From positions 2,102,001 to 2,166,000 of the forward strand of contig NZ_CP064295.1 in assembly GCF_015476115.1 (NCBI RefSeq): 64,000 nt of DNA. The letters are read 5' to 3'. Below are positions 34,820-42,344 of this stretch, one piece after another. Position 1 is the first letter of the stretch. Every line of letters starts with the position of its first letter. This DNA is from Aegicerativicinus sediminis. Its GTDB lineage: Bacteria > Bacteroidota > Bacteroidia > Flavobacteriales > Flavobacteriaceae. Under the pieces are notes generated by a model that saw only the letters and a program-made list of their open reading frames with translations, was not told where the DNA came from and made no database searches. The translations under genes were made by a program, and so were the position numbers.

Positions 34820-34874
34820 GCCTTTCGTTTTATGATTGATTACTGATTAGAACGTCAATTTTATTGAATTGTTA

Positions 34875-34900
34875 CAAAAAAGGCCCAAATAAATTGGGCC
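34875..34900 (-). terminator. Intrinsic terminator of the second BlaI/M56 operon
   Basis: On the minus strand the stem TTGGCCC..GGGCCAA (34882-34900) is followed by a run of T (34876-34881). It begins six bases after the sensor stop codon. Confidence 0.75.
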
Positions 34901-34905
34901 AAGTT

Positions 34906-36372
34906 TTAATTTTCATGTACGATGGGCTTGTTAGTAATAAATATTTTGGGGTTCTCTGTTTTGCTGTCTTGAGAAACAATATTTAAGTTCTTGTTATTCT
35001 TTAGTAGCTTTATTGCTCCGTCTGATGAAATTGGTTTTCCATTATAGAAAAATTTCGATCCATCTTTTTTGGCCATTTTTATAACAAAATCCATAGGGGA
35101 AATTGCAGGCGGAGGTGGTGGTGGAACCGGTGCCTCTAATTGGTCCCTATTTGGCGATTTAGGACTTGGGTATCCTTGAACGATTACTTCATTAATCTCA
35201 CCCTTAGGTTTAGGTGCGGGATATCCCTGTACGATAACCTCTTTCAACCCATCAGGACTCGGAGCTGGTGGTGGCGGTGGCGGTAATTTTATAACTGGTA
35301 ATGGCTCTGCATTTTCCCTCTGGGACACCGACATGATGCTATATAGATACTTCATGCGCTCCAATTGCCGTTTGTCTATCCTTATATCATCCTCTGGCAT
35401 ATTGTTATAATGCTTGGCAATTTTATTATATTCTGCAATTTGTTCCTTCGTTGCCTTCTCCTGTTGGCTTTGTGTCGAAATTGTGGATTGGGTAGGGTAT
35501 TCCAATGGAATAACCTTTTTGGTACTAAATCCGTAAAATGCGATTGCAAAGAGAGGTAATGCCAATGCAAATCTCAATCTTAAGGACTTTTTGGAGGTGC
35601 GTGTTTTCATAATCTGTATTCGTTTTTTGATGGATGAATAATTAAATGAATTGACTAACTGACTGTTTTCTTTTTGAAAAGTAGTGTTTACCAGTAAGTT
35701 TGAGTATTTTATTGGGTCTGTGCCATGTGAGATTACTCCTTGGTCGGCTAAAAATTCATGATTCAGTTTAATGTATTTTTCTAAATGGTAAACCACCGGG
35801 TTGAACCACATTATAATTTTAATCAACTCTATAAATAGTATATCAATAGAATGGAGTTGTTCCGCATGGATATGTTCATGAACCAATATTTCCATTGGCA
35901 ACTCATCGGTTTCAAACTTTTTCTTATTGAAAAATATAAAGGAGAAAAAGGTGTGTGGTGCTATATTGTCATTAAGTAGCACATAGGTTAAATGATGTTT
36001 TTTGCGTTTTGGATTTAATCTGATTTTATCTAAAATCGAGGATAGGTTAAATATAAATCGCAAAGCAAAAGCGAAAAAACCAATCAAATAAATTATTGTA
36101 AGGATGTTCCAAATAGAAACAATTGAACCTAGGTCAGATAAACTCTCACTTTCATTTAAAATGATTCCTTTACCAACTTCAACAAATGAGTCGTCTTTAT
36201 ATGAGTAAGTAGTAAGGGAAATAAACGGTATAGTAGCTGAAAGCAGTAAGATGGAAATAAGATAAAAACGCTTTAACGTGTTTTGATTTGTACTCTCCAG
36301 AAGAAACTTATAGGCAAAGAGAAATATGACCAAACAGCCCGAAAATTTTAAAATGTAGATAACTAAATTCAT
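34906..36372 (-). CDS. BlaR1-type M56 membrane metallopeptidase with Pro-rich exported tail
   Basis: 488 aa. Helices lie near 5-25, 36-52, 88-110 and 272-288. The zinc site HEHIH is at 165-169, followed by NHEFLADQGV near 208. The exported tail (about 290-488) differs from the first sensor: it has two polyproline tracts and two copies of EVIVQGYP with PAPK or PSPK after them, and ends with a small domain KMAKKDGSKFFYNGKPI. By family analogy it senses an envelope signal and cleaves the BlaI partner. It overlaps the repressor gene by 4 nt. Confidence 0.88.
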   Translation of the reverse strand: MNLVIYILKFSGCLVIFLFAYKFLLESTNQNTLKRFYLISILLLSATIPFISLTTYSYKDDSFVEVGKGIILNESESLSDLGSIVSIWNILTIIYLIGFFAFALRFIFNLSSILDKIRLNPKRKKHHLTYVLLNDNIAPHTFFSFIFFNKKKFETDELPMEILVHEHIHAEQLHSIDILFIELIKIIMWFNPVVYHLEKYIKLNHEFLADQGVISHGTDPIKYSNLLVNTTFQKENSQLVNSFNYSSIKKRIQIMKTRTSKKSLRLRFALALPLFAIAFYGFSTKKVIPLEYPTQSTISTQSQQEKATKEQIAEYNKIAKHYNNMPEDDIRIDKRQLERMKYLYSIMSVSQRENAEPLPVIKLPPPPPPAPSPDGLKEVIVQGYPAPKPKGEINEVIVQGYPSPKSPNRDQLEAPVPPPPPPAISPMDFVIKMAKKDGSKFFYNGKPISSDGAIKLLKNNKNLNIVSQDSKTENPKIFITNKPIVHEN

Positions 36373-36734
36373 TTCTTTTCGATTTCTGAATCTATAATTG
36401 CCTTGAGCTCTTCTAATTCCTTTTTACTTAAATCGGTCGCTTTGGTAAAAAATGATGCAAATTGGCTGGCACTATCATTAAAGAAGTTTTTGATAAGGCT
36501 ATTTACGTGCTTAGAGAAATAATCTTTCTTCTTTATCAAAGGGAAATATTCACGTGAATTTCCATAGATATTGTAACCGATATAGCCTTTATCCTTCATG
36601 CGTTTCAATAAGGTCGCTAGGGTAGTGGGCGCAGGTTTAGGATCGCTATATGCCTCCAATAAATCTTTCATGAAAGCTTTTTCTAACCTCCATAAATGGT
36701 TCATTAATTCTTCTTCTGAATTTGATAATTGCAT
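36369..36734 (-). CDS. BlaI/MecI/CopY family transcriptional repressor
   Basis: 121 aa, a winged-helix repressor: QLSNSEEELMNHLWRLEKAF, recognition segment APTTLATLLKRMKDKGYI, wing NIYGNSREYFPLI. The C-terminal helices are for dimerisation. It is transcribed with the M56 sensor (4-nt overlap). Upstream palindromes TTCTACAAATGTAGAA contain the TACA-NN-TGTA box known for this family. It is a paralogue of the 22.1-kb repressor but has a clearly different operator. Confidence 0.92.
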   Translation of the reverse strand: MQLSNSEEELMNHLWRLEKAFMKDLLEAYSDPKPAPTTLATLLKRMKDKGYIGYNIYGNSREYFPLIKKKDYFSKHVNSLIKNFFNDSASQFASFFTKATDLSKKELEELKAIIDSEIEKK

Positions 36735-36756
36735 ATTTCTACAATTTAAGAATCAT

Positions 36757-36799
36757 TTCTACAAATGTAGAATAAAAATTTAATTCTACAAATGTAGAA
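36757..36799 (-). promoter_or_regulatory. Promoter embedded in two BlaI operator palindromes
   Basis: TTCTACAAATGTAGAA occurs at 36757-36772 and 36784-36799. On the minus strand each copy reads TTCTACATTTGTAGAA. The TTTG of the upstream copy and the TACATTTG of the downstream copy are separated by exactly 19 nt, so they form a complete Bacteroidota promoter (TTTG-N19-TAnnTTTG). The repressor would therefore cover both boxes at once. A further half-site TTCTACAA lies at 36737-36744. Confidence 0.8.
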
Positions 36800-36809
36800 G
36801 CATTTTTTT

Positions 36810-36836
36810 AAAAAAATCCGTTCAAAAATGAACGGA
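36810..36836 (-). terminator. Intrinsic terminator of the M20 peptidase gene
   Basis: Minus strand: TCCGTTCA, TTTT loop, TGAACGGA, then seven T residues. The stem starts 8 nt after the stop codon. It insulates the peptidase gene from the BlaI promoter. Confidence 0.8.
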
Positions 36837-36843
36837 CTTGTTT

Positions 36844-38232
36844 TTATTTAGAGAGTTCAGTAAAGTATTTATAGAACCACGGAATTGTTTCTATCCCCTT
36901 CAAAAAATTGTGAATCCCAAAATGTTCATTTGGGGAATGAATTGCATCGGTATCTAATCCGAATCCCATAAGTATGGTCTTGCTGTGTAATTCTTCCTCA
37001 AACAGGGAAACTATCGGAATACTACCTCCGCTACGATATGGAATAGGAGTTTTGCCAAAAGACTTTTCATAGGCCTTTGAAGCTGCCTGATAACCAATAG
37101 TATCAATAGGGGTTACATAACCTTGTCCGCCATGATGTGGTGACACTTTAACTTTAACCCCTTTGGGAGCCAGAGATTCGAAATGTTTGGTAAATAGTTT
37201 TGTGATTTCTTTCCAGTCTTGGTGAGGTACCAAGCGCATTGAAATTTTAGCAAAGGCTTTACTCGGGATCACTGTTTTAGCACCTTCACCAGTATAACCA
37301 CCCCAAATGCCATTGACATCTAAAGTTGGTCGAATAGAATTTCGCTCATTTGTGGAATAGCCCTTTTCTCCAAAAACATCTTCAATATCCAATGCCTTCT
37401 TGTACCTTTCTAATGAAAATGGCGCTTCGGCCATTTTAGATCGTTCTTCGTCAGAAAGGGTCTCAACCTTATCATAAAATCCTGGAATGGTAATATGGTT
37501 ATTTTCGTCGTGTAAGTCGGCAATCATTTTTGCCAAAATATTTATAGGGTTAGCAACTGCACCACCGTATAATCCAGAATGTAAATCTCGATTAGGACCA
37601 GTAACTTCAACCTCAACATAGCTTAAACCTCTTAAGCCGGTAGTAATAGAAGGGATGTCCTTTCCAATCATTCCGGTATCGCTAATTAGGATGACATCAT
37701 TTTGAAGTTTTTCTCGGTTATTTCTAACAAATTCACCAAGGTGTTCGCTACCTACCTCTTCTTCACCTTCAATCATAAACTTTACATTGCATGGAAGGTT
37801 GTCTGTTTTAGACATAAACTCCATTGCCTTTACATGCATATAAAATTGGCCTTTATCATCGCATGCCCCTCTTGCATAAATAGCGCCTTCAGGATGCGTT
37901 TCTGTTTTCTTTATTACAGGTTTAAAAGGGGGGGAATCCCAAAGGTCTAATGGATCTGGTGGTTGAACATCATAATGTCCATATACTAGTACCGTTGGGA
38001 AATCTGGACTTATAATTTTCTCACCATAAACAATAGGATGGCCTTCTGTTCCACAAATTTCTACAAACGTGCAGCCAGCCTCTTCTAAACGAAGTTTAAC
38101 TTCCTCTGCTGCATTGATAACGTCGCCTTTAAATTTGGAATCCGCACTAATGGACGGAATTTTGAGAAGTTGAATTAATTCTTGGATAAATCGATCTTGG
38201 TGCTGATCTATAAAGCTTTTTATTTGATCCAT
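36844..38232 (-). CDS. M20 family dipeptidase / metallopeptidase
   Basis: 462 aa, usual length for dinuclear-zinc M20 dipeptidases. The metal-binding segments are VYGHYDVQPPDPLDLW (His/Asp), ARGACDDKGQ (bridging Asp), EGEEEVGSEHL (catalytic Glu pair) and a C-terminal His in LDTDAIHSPNEHFG. The lid/dimerisation domain follows LRGLSYVEVEVTGPNRDLHS. No signal peptide, so it is cytosolic and hydrolyses small peptides. A possible -7 box TACTTTTG lies at 38252-38259 on this strand, only 20 nt upstream. Confidence 0.93.
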   Translation of the reverse strand: MDQIKSFIDQHQDRFIQELIQLLKIPSISADSKFKGDVINAAEEVKLRLEEAGCTFVEICGTEGHPIVYGEKIISPDFPTVLVYGHYDVQPPDPLDLWDSPPFKPVIKKTETHPEGAIYARGACDDKGQFYMHVKAMEFMSKTDNLPCNVKFMIEGEEEVGSEHLGEFVRNNREKLQNDVILISDTGMIGKDIPSITTGLRGLSYVEVEVTGPNRDLHSGLYGGAVANPINILAKMIADLHDENNHITIPGFYDKVETLSDEERSKMAEAPFSLERYKKALDIEDVFGEKGYSTNERNSIRPTLDVNGIWGGYTGEGAKTVIPSKAFAKISMRLVPHQDWKEITKLFTKHFESLAPKGVKVKVSPHHGGQGYVTPIDTIGYQAASKAYEKSFGKTPIPYRSGGSIPIVSLFEEELHSKTILMGFGLDTDAIHSPNEHFGIHNFLKGIETIPWFYKYFTELSK

Positions 38233-38294
38233 GTAAATTTTTTATCGAGGGCAAAAGTACAAATTTGAATAGGAACATTTTTAATTAAGAGGCG

Positions 38295-38324
38295 TTTGTT
38301 AATACAAACAAATGTTTATATTTG
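38295..38324 (+). promoter_or_regulatory. Promoter of tRNA-Leu (TTTG-N18-TATATTTG)
   Basis: TTTG at 38295-38298 and TATATTTG at 38317-38324, 18 nt apart, match the full consensus. Transcription would begin near 38331, 14 nt before the tRNA. The -33 box sits in a small palindrome GTTTGT-TAAT-ACAAAC. Confidence 0.8.
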
Positions 38325-38344
38325 CATCCCTATTTCAGGTGACC

Positions 38345-38426
38345 GCGGGTGTGGTGGAATTGGTAGACACGCTAGACTTAGGATCTAGTGCTTCACGGCG
38401 TGGGGGTTCGAGTCCCTTCACCCGCA
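38345..38426 (+). tRNA. tRNA-Leu (anticodon TAG)
   Basis: 82 nt. The acceptor stem GCGGGTG pairs with CACCCGC (38419-38425) and the discriminator base is A. The D-arm contains GGTAGAC, the anticodon loop CTTAGGA shows TAG (Leu, CUN codons), a class II variable arm is present, and the T-arm contains GGTTCGAGTCC. CCA is not encoded. It has its own promoter and terminator, so it is a single-gene unit. Confidence 0.95.
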
Positions 38427-38453
38427 CAGAATAGTCCAAAATGGATATTTCAA

Positions 38454-38481
38454 AGCCTCTCAACATGAGAGGCTTTTTTTA
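38454..38481 (+). terminator. Intrinsic terminator of tRNA-Leu
   Basis: AGCCTCTC, loop AACAT, GAGAGGCT and a T-tract, 28 nt after the tRNA. The tract overlaps the stop codon of the small minus-strand ORF. Confidence 0.85.
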
Positions 38482-38574
38482 TAAACTGGAAAAAACAAAT
38501 TGCCAAAACATAAGTGAGAATATCAAGACGAGGCAATAGAAAATTTTTAAAGCAAGAGGGTCATCTTTTTCCAT
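38479..38574 (-). CDS. Small membrane protein (31 aa), with its own promoter
   Basis: ATG (38574) to TAA (38479). The 31-aa product starts MEKDDPLALK, continues with a single membrane helix (IFYCLVLIFSLMFWQFVF) and ends SSL. The acidic N-terminus would lie on the outside or in the cytoplasm depending on insertion. A complete promoter (TTTG-N19-TATATTTG on the minus strand) lies 50-90 nt upstream, which makes transcription likely. No family is recognised. Confidence 0.55.
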   Translation of the reverse strand: MEKDDPLALKIFYCLVLIFSLMFWQFVFSSL

Positions 38575-38631
38575 GGTAGGTTAAAATTTGGGGTTGTAGG
38601 TAAAGTTCTAATAAATTACATTTAATCGAAA

Positions 38632-38662
38632 CAAATATACACTTTATCGGTAATTTTGCAAA
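38632..38662 (-). promoter_or_regulatory. Promoter for the 31-aa ORF (TTTG-N19-TATATTTG)
   Basis: On the minus strand TTTG (38662-38659) is followed 19 nt later by TATATTTG (38639-38632), a perfect match to the Bacteroidota consensus. The only ORF downstream before the tRNA terminator is the 31-aa one. Confidence 0.7.
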
Positions 38663-38741
38663 TAAATAATTAGATTGAATCGTTTGTTAACCTATCGCTT
38701 GCAGTAGACCGAAGCCAGTCTCTTGGCCTTAAAAAATGGTA

Positions 38742-38790
38742 CAAAATGGATATTTCAAAGTCTCCCAAGTTAGAGAGTCCTTTTTATTTT
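38742..38790 (+). repeat. Degenerate second copy of the tRNA-Leu 3' flank and terminator
   Basis: CAAAATGGATATTTCAAAG is identical at 38437-38455 (after the tRNA) and 38742-38760. In both places it runs into a hairpin plus T-tract, but the second hairpin (AGTCTCCC..GAGAGTCC) is weakened. No tRNA precedes the second copy. The rest of the interval 38427-38946 holds only this, the small ORF and its promoter. Confidence 0.6.
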
Positions 38791-38946
38791 TCCTTCTATA
38801 AATAATGTAAATATCCAATAGCATGTTGCCTCCAAATTTAATTTCCAAATTATAAATCACTGAAAAACAACCGACTATTTATATTTCCTAAAAAAAATCA
38901 ACAATCTTTGTTATGCCACCACTTTATCTATCGTTTATATAATTGA

Positions 38947-39462
38947 ATGAACACAAACGATTTTAAGACAAAGGTCTTTTCGCTTTCAGAGAAAATTTTT
39001 CCAATGTGTGCTCGCCTTCTGGGTAATACCACCCAAGCTGAGGATGCGATCCAAGAAATTATGCTCAAATTATGGAAAAAGAGGAGACAATTTGAAAATC
39101 ATCCAAACATTGAAGGTTATGTCTTTCTTACGGCCAGGAACTTTTGTTTAGACAAGCTTAAAAAGAATAGGTTGAAAATTGTGCAAGATGCTCCCTTCCA
39201 GAACATTTCTGGAACTAATAGTCAACAAGATGCTATGGAATTGCAGGAATTGAACGAGATTGTCAAGAAGATACTTAAACAATTGCCAGAACAACAGAGA
39301 GATGTATTAATGCTAAGGGATATAGATGGATATGAATATTCAGAAATATCAGAAATATTGAATTTGAAAATTGAACATGTTAGGGTATTGGCTGCAAGGG
39401 CAAGAAAACATGTAGGATTAGAATTAGAAAAAACATATTGTTATGAAAGAGGACAATATTAA
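38947..39462 (+). CDS. ECF-type RNA polymerase sigma factor
   Basis: 171 aa with sigma-2 (FPMCARLLGNTTQAEDAIQE, LKLWKKRRQFENHPNIEGYV, TARNFCLDKLKK) and sigma-4 (LPEQQRDVLMLRDIDGYEY, ISEILNLKIEHVRVLAARAR) regions. No region 1.1 or 3, so it is group IV. It is expected to direct transcription of an envelope-related regulon when released by an anti-sigma partner, probably the next gene, with which it overlaps by 20 nt. Confidence 0.93.
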   Translation: MNTNDFKTKVFSLSEKIFPMCARLLGNTTQAEDAIQEIMLKLWKKRRQFENHPNIEGYVFLTARNFCLDKLKKNRLKIVQDAPFQNISGTNSQQDAMELQELNEIVKKILKQLPEQQRDVLMLRDIDGYEYSEISEILNLKIEHVRVLAARARKHVGLELEKTYCYERGQY

Positions 39463-39856
39463 TAGGTTAATTGAAAGGTATAAATCAGGTGAAACAAGCC
39501 TGGAAGAGGAGAAAATCCTTTTTGAAGAGGAGTTTACTTCTGATGATTCCATTAAAAAATGGATTGAGTTTGCCAAAAGACAAAAACAATCAACTCCAGA
39601 AAATTTTAATGATACCCTTTGGGAATCTTTTCAAAAAAAGAAACAAGGCAGTGCCAGAATGTTCGCTACCGTTATTTCCGTGGCGGCATCCATAATATTG
39701 CTGTTAACATTGGTAATTAACAAGTCAGGGCAGGCCAAACTCGATTATGCAGAAAAACAGGCATTATTAGAGGAGGCCAGGAGCATGTTCAAAGAATCCC
39801 AAAGCAATATTATTTACGAGGATGAATTCATCCAGATTTATACAACTTCAGAGTAA
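39443..39856 (+). CDS. Putative anti-sigma factor (single-pass membrane protein)
   Basis: 137 aa. The N-terminal cytoplasmic part (about 1-70, NINRLIERYKSGETSLEEEK) is acidic/helical and resembles the short anti-sigma domains seen after ECF genes in flavobacteria. One helix (MFATVISVAASIILLLTLVI, about 73-92) is followed by a 45-residue exported tail. It is too short for a FecR-type protein. The call rests on its overlap with the sigma gene and its topology. Confidence 0.65.
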   Translation: MKEDNINRLIERYKSGETSLEEEKILFEEEFTSDDSIKKWIEFAKRQKQSTPENFNDTLWESFQKKKQGSARMFATVISVAASIILLLTLVINKSGQAKLDYAEKQALLEEARSMFKESQSNIIYEDEFIQIYTTSE

Positions 39857-39897
39857 AACAATTTATTAAACAAAACAAAAACGTAAACATTTAAATC

Positions 39898-40428
39898 ATG
39901 AATAAACTCTTAATTACTGCACTATTATTAATGGCATCGATATCCTTGAACCATGCACAGGTTAAAGAGAAACAAGAAGAACTTGTTAAACCGGACAAAC
40001 AGGAGCAATTAGGTATAATGATTAAAAGTGATGCAAAACCAGACGTTTATGTTGATGGGAAGAAATTCGAATTTAATGTCGAGTTAATTGACAAAAATAT
40101 AATCGAGTCTGTAAATGTCGTTAAAGGTGAGCAGGCTATAAAAGAATATAATGCGCCAAATGGTGTTATTTTAATAACAACCAAGTTTAAGGCAGATAAT
40201 AATGATACTAAGATTCGTATTAGGGGTACAGGGATTAAAGATGGAGACAGTTCCCCATTGATAATTGTAGACGGCAAAGTAGCTGAGAAAGATTACCTCC
40301 AAAAATTATCTCCCGAGGATATTGAAAGTATTAATGTATTGAAGGGTGAGAAGGCTATGGAAGAGTATAAATCGCCTAATGGAGTTGTGATTATAAAAAC
40401 CAAAAAAGGAGATAAGAAAAAAGGTTAG
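39898..40428 (+). CDS. Standalone exported protein with two TonB-receptor plug-like repeats
   Basis: 176 aa with a signal peptide (LITALLLMASISLNHAQ). Two tandem copies of a plug-like unit follow. Unit 1 (about 35-105) has DVYVDGKKFEF, ESVNVVKGEQAIKEYNAPNG and VILITTK. Unit 2 (about 105-170) has PLIIVDGKVAEK, ESINVLKGEKAMEEYKSPNG and VVIIKTKK. In receptors this plug segment blocks the barrel; here no barrel is present. It is the third gene of the sigma operon and may be its periplasmic signalling or target component (inference). Confidence 0.75.
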   Translation: MNKLLITALLLMASISLNHAQVKEKQEELVKPDKQEQLGIMIKSDAKPDVYVDGKKFEFNVELIDKNIIESVNVVKGEQAIKEYNAPNGVILITTKFKADNNDTKIRIRGTGIKDGDSSPLIIVDGKVAEKDYLQKLSPEDIESINVLKGEKAMEEYKSPNGVVIIKTKKGDKKKG

Positions 40429-40453
40429 TAAATAGCATAAAAATTGGTGAAGG

Positions 40454-40489
40454 TGGTAGTTTCTATTTAAATGAGGCTACCATTTTTTT
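40454..40489 (+). terminator. Likely terminator of the ECF sigma operon
   Basis: TGGTAG (40454-40459) pairs with CTACCA (40477-40482) and is followed by a run of seven T. The stem is short but correctly placed 26 nt after the plug-like gene. Confidence 0.55.
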
Positions 40490-40610
40490 ATTCCATAACA
40501 TGTATTGCTAATAAGGTCAGAATAAATATTCTTAATTATTACTTTCTTTATTTTCAATTAGGAAGTAAATTGCCATATTAGGTTTACCCATAAACAGCCT
40601 CTTCTTTTTA

Positions 40611-40627
40611 GGCTACAGTCGGTAGCC
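40611..40627 (+). promoter_or_regulatory. Leader hairpin upstream of the GMC oxidoreductase
   Basis: GGCTAC-agtcg-GTAGCC forms a perfect 6-bp hairpin 28 nt before the ATG, without a U-tract. It may lie in the 5' untranslated leader; its function is unknown. Confidence 0.35.
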
Positions 40628-40655
40628 CAAACTAACTAAGTTTAAATTTTCTGAT

Positions 40656-42341
40656 ATGAACAACAGCAATACTTACGATGCCATTGTAATAGGCTCAGGT
40701 ATTAGTGGCGGTTGGGCCGCAAAGGAACTTTGTGAAAAGGGTTTGAAAACATTGGTTTTAGAACGTGGCCGTTTGGTAAAACATATCGAAGATTATCCTA
40801 CGGCTCATATGGAGCCATGGGATTTTCTACTGTTCGGAAATCTTTCAGCAGAGGAGAGAAAGCGTCACCACGTTCAAAGTAGAGCTGGTTTTATCCAAGA
40901 AGAGAATAAGCATTTTTTTGTTGATGATTTAAAATATCCCTATGAGGAGCAGGAGCCGTTTGATTGGATTCGGGGATATCATACAGGAGGGCGATCCATT
41001 ACATGGGGAAAACAATGTTATCGTTGGAGCGATTTAGATTTTGAAGCTAATGCCAAAGAGGGTATAGGAGTAGATTGGCCAATACGATATAAAGATATTT
41101 CTTCATGGTATAGTTATGTAGAGAAGTTTGCAGGTATTAGTGGTGAAAAATTAGGATTGCCTCATTTGCCGGATGGGGAATTTTTACCTCCTATGAAATT
41201 GAATTGTGTTGAAGAGCATGTAAAATCTAAAATCCAATCTACTTGGGATAATAGATATCTAACTATTGGTAGGGCTGCTCACGTGACAGTGGAACATAAT
41301 GGTCGAGGTCCTTGCCAATTTAGAAACCGCTGTAATAGGGGATGCCCTTATGGGGCCTATTTTAGTAGTGTAAGTGTTACGCTTCCAGCTGCAGAAAAAA
41401 CTGGGAACTTAACGTTGGTTCCAAATGCTATTGTACATAGTATTATCTATGATGAAAAGCTTGGAAAAGCTATAGGCGTGCAAGTCATAGACATGGAGAC
41501 CAGTGAAAGTACAGAGTATTTCGCCAAAATTATTTTTAGCTGTGCTTCAACTTTAGGAACAACACAGATTCTGTTGAATTCAACGTCAAATAGATTTCCT
41601 AATGGTTTGGGCAATGATAGTGGTCAATTGGGGAGAAATTTAATGGACCACCATTATGCTGCTGGGGCTAGTGCAGATGTGGAGGGATTTGATGATAAAT
41701 TTTATGAGGGGCGCAGGCCGAATGGAATCTATATTCCAAGATTTAGAAATATTGATGAAAATACCAAAAGAGATGACTATTTGAGAGGGTTTGGCTACCA
41801 AGGTAGTGCCCAGAGATCGAACTGGTCTTCTGGTTTAGGTAATGATGATTTTGGAGTTGATTTTAAAGAAAAGTTATTTAAGCCAGGACCTTGGAAAATG
41901 TCTATACTTGGTTTCGGAGAATGTCTGCCATATGAGGATAATAAGGTTGAATTAAATAAGGATAAGACGGACCAATGGGGAATTCCTATTCTTTCAATTA
42001 AAGCCAGTTTTAGGGAAAATGAATTGGCAATGGCCAAAGATATTGCTGAATCTGCAGCTGAGATGCTCGATGCAGCCGGGCTTAAAAACGTGAGTACCTG
42101 GAATCGTATGCATGCCATGGGCAAATGTATACATGAAATGGGTACCGCAAGAATGGGCCTTGATCCAAAAACTTCAGTTTTAAATGGTTTTAATCAAATG
42201 CATGCCGTACCCAATGTATTTGTTACTGATGGTGCATGTATGACCTCTTCCGCTTGCCAAAATCCTTCCATAACTTATATGGCGCTTACGGCAAGAGCGG
42301 CTGATTATGCGGTTCAAGAACTAAAAAAACAAAATATTTAG
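40656..42341 (+). CDS. GMC family oxidoreductase (FAD-dependent, gluconate/choline dehydrogenase-like)
   Basis: 561 aa. The FAD-binding Rossmann motif is AIVIGSGISGGWAAKELCEK (near residue 10). A substrate region (GYHTGGRSITWGKQCYRW) and a Cys-rich insert CQFRNRCNRGCPYGAYF near 222-239 follow. The GMC C-terminal signature holds MGKCIHEMGTARMG and CQNPSITYMALTARAADY, with the catalytic His and Asn. No signal peptide is present; its small subunit, encoded 3 nt downstream, carries a Tat-like signal and presumably co-exports it. It oxidises an alcohol or sugar, identity unknown. Confidence 0.92.
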   Translation: MNNSNTYDAIVIGSGISGGWAAKELCEKGLKTLVLERGRLVKHIEDYPTAHMEPWDFLLFGNLSAEERKRHHVQSRAGFIQEENKHFFVDDLKYPYEEQEPFDWIRGYHTGGRSITWGKQCYRWSDLDFEANAKEGIGVDWPIRYKDISSWYSYVEKFAGISGEKLGLPHLPDGEFLPPMKLNCVEEHVKSKIQSTWDNRYLTIGRAAHVTVEHNGRGPCQFRNRCNRGCPYGAYFSSVSVTLPAAEKTGNLTLVPNAIVHSIIYDEKLGKAIGVQVIDMETSESTEYFAKIIFSCASTLGTTQILLNSTSNRFPNGLGNDSGQLGRNLMDHHYAAGASADVEGFDDKFYEGRRPNGIYIPRFRNIDENTKRDDYLRGFGYQGSAQRSNWSSGLGNDDFGVDFKEKLFKPGPWKMSILGFGECLPYEDNKVELNKDKTDQWGIPILSIKASFRENELAMAKDIAESAAEMLDAAGLKNVSTWNRMHAMGKCIHEMGTARMGLDPKTSVLNGFNQMHAVPNVFVTDGACMTSSACQNPSITYMALTARAADYAVQELKKQNI

Positions 42342-42344
42342 ATT

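Noticed and set aside
34211-34835. Plus-strand ORFs within DUF4407
   Set aside because: The coiled-coil and membrane pattern of the minus-strand protein explains the sequence; the plus-strand products have no coherent features.
38294-38309. Palindrome GTTTGTTAATACAAAC as a separate operator at the tRNA promoter
   Set aside because: It overlaps the -33 box and is short; a regulated tRNA promoter is not supported by anything else.
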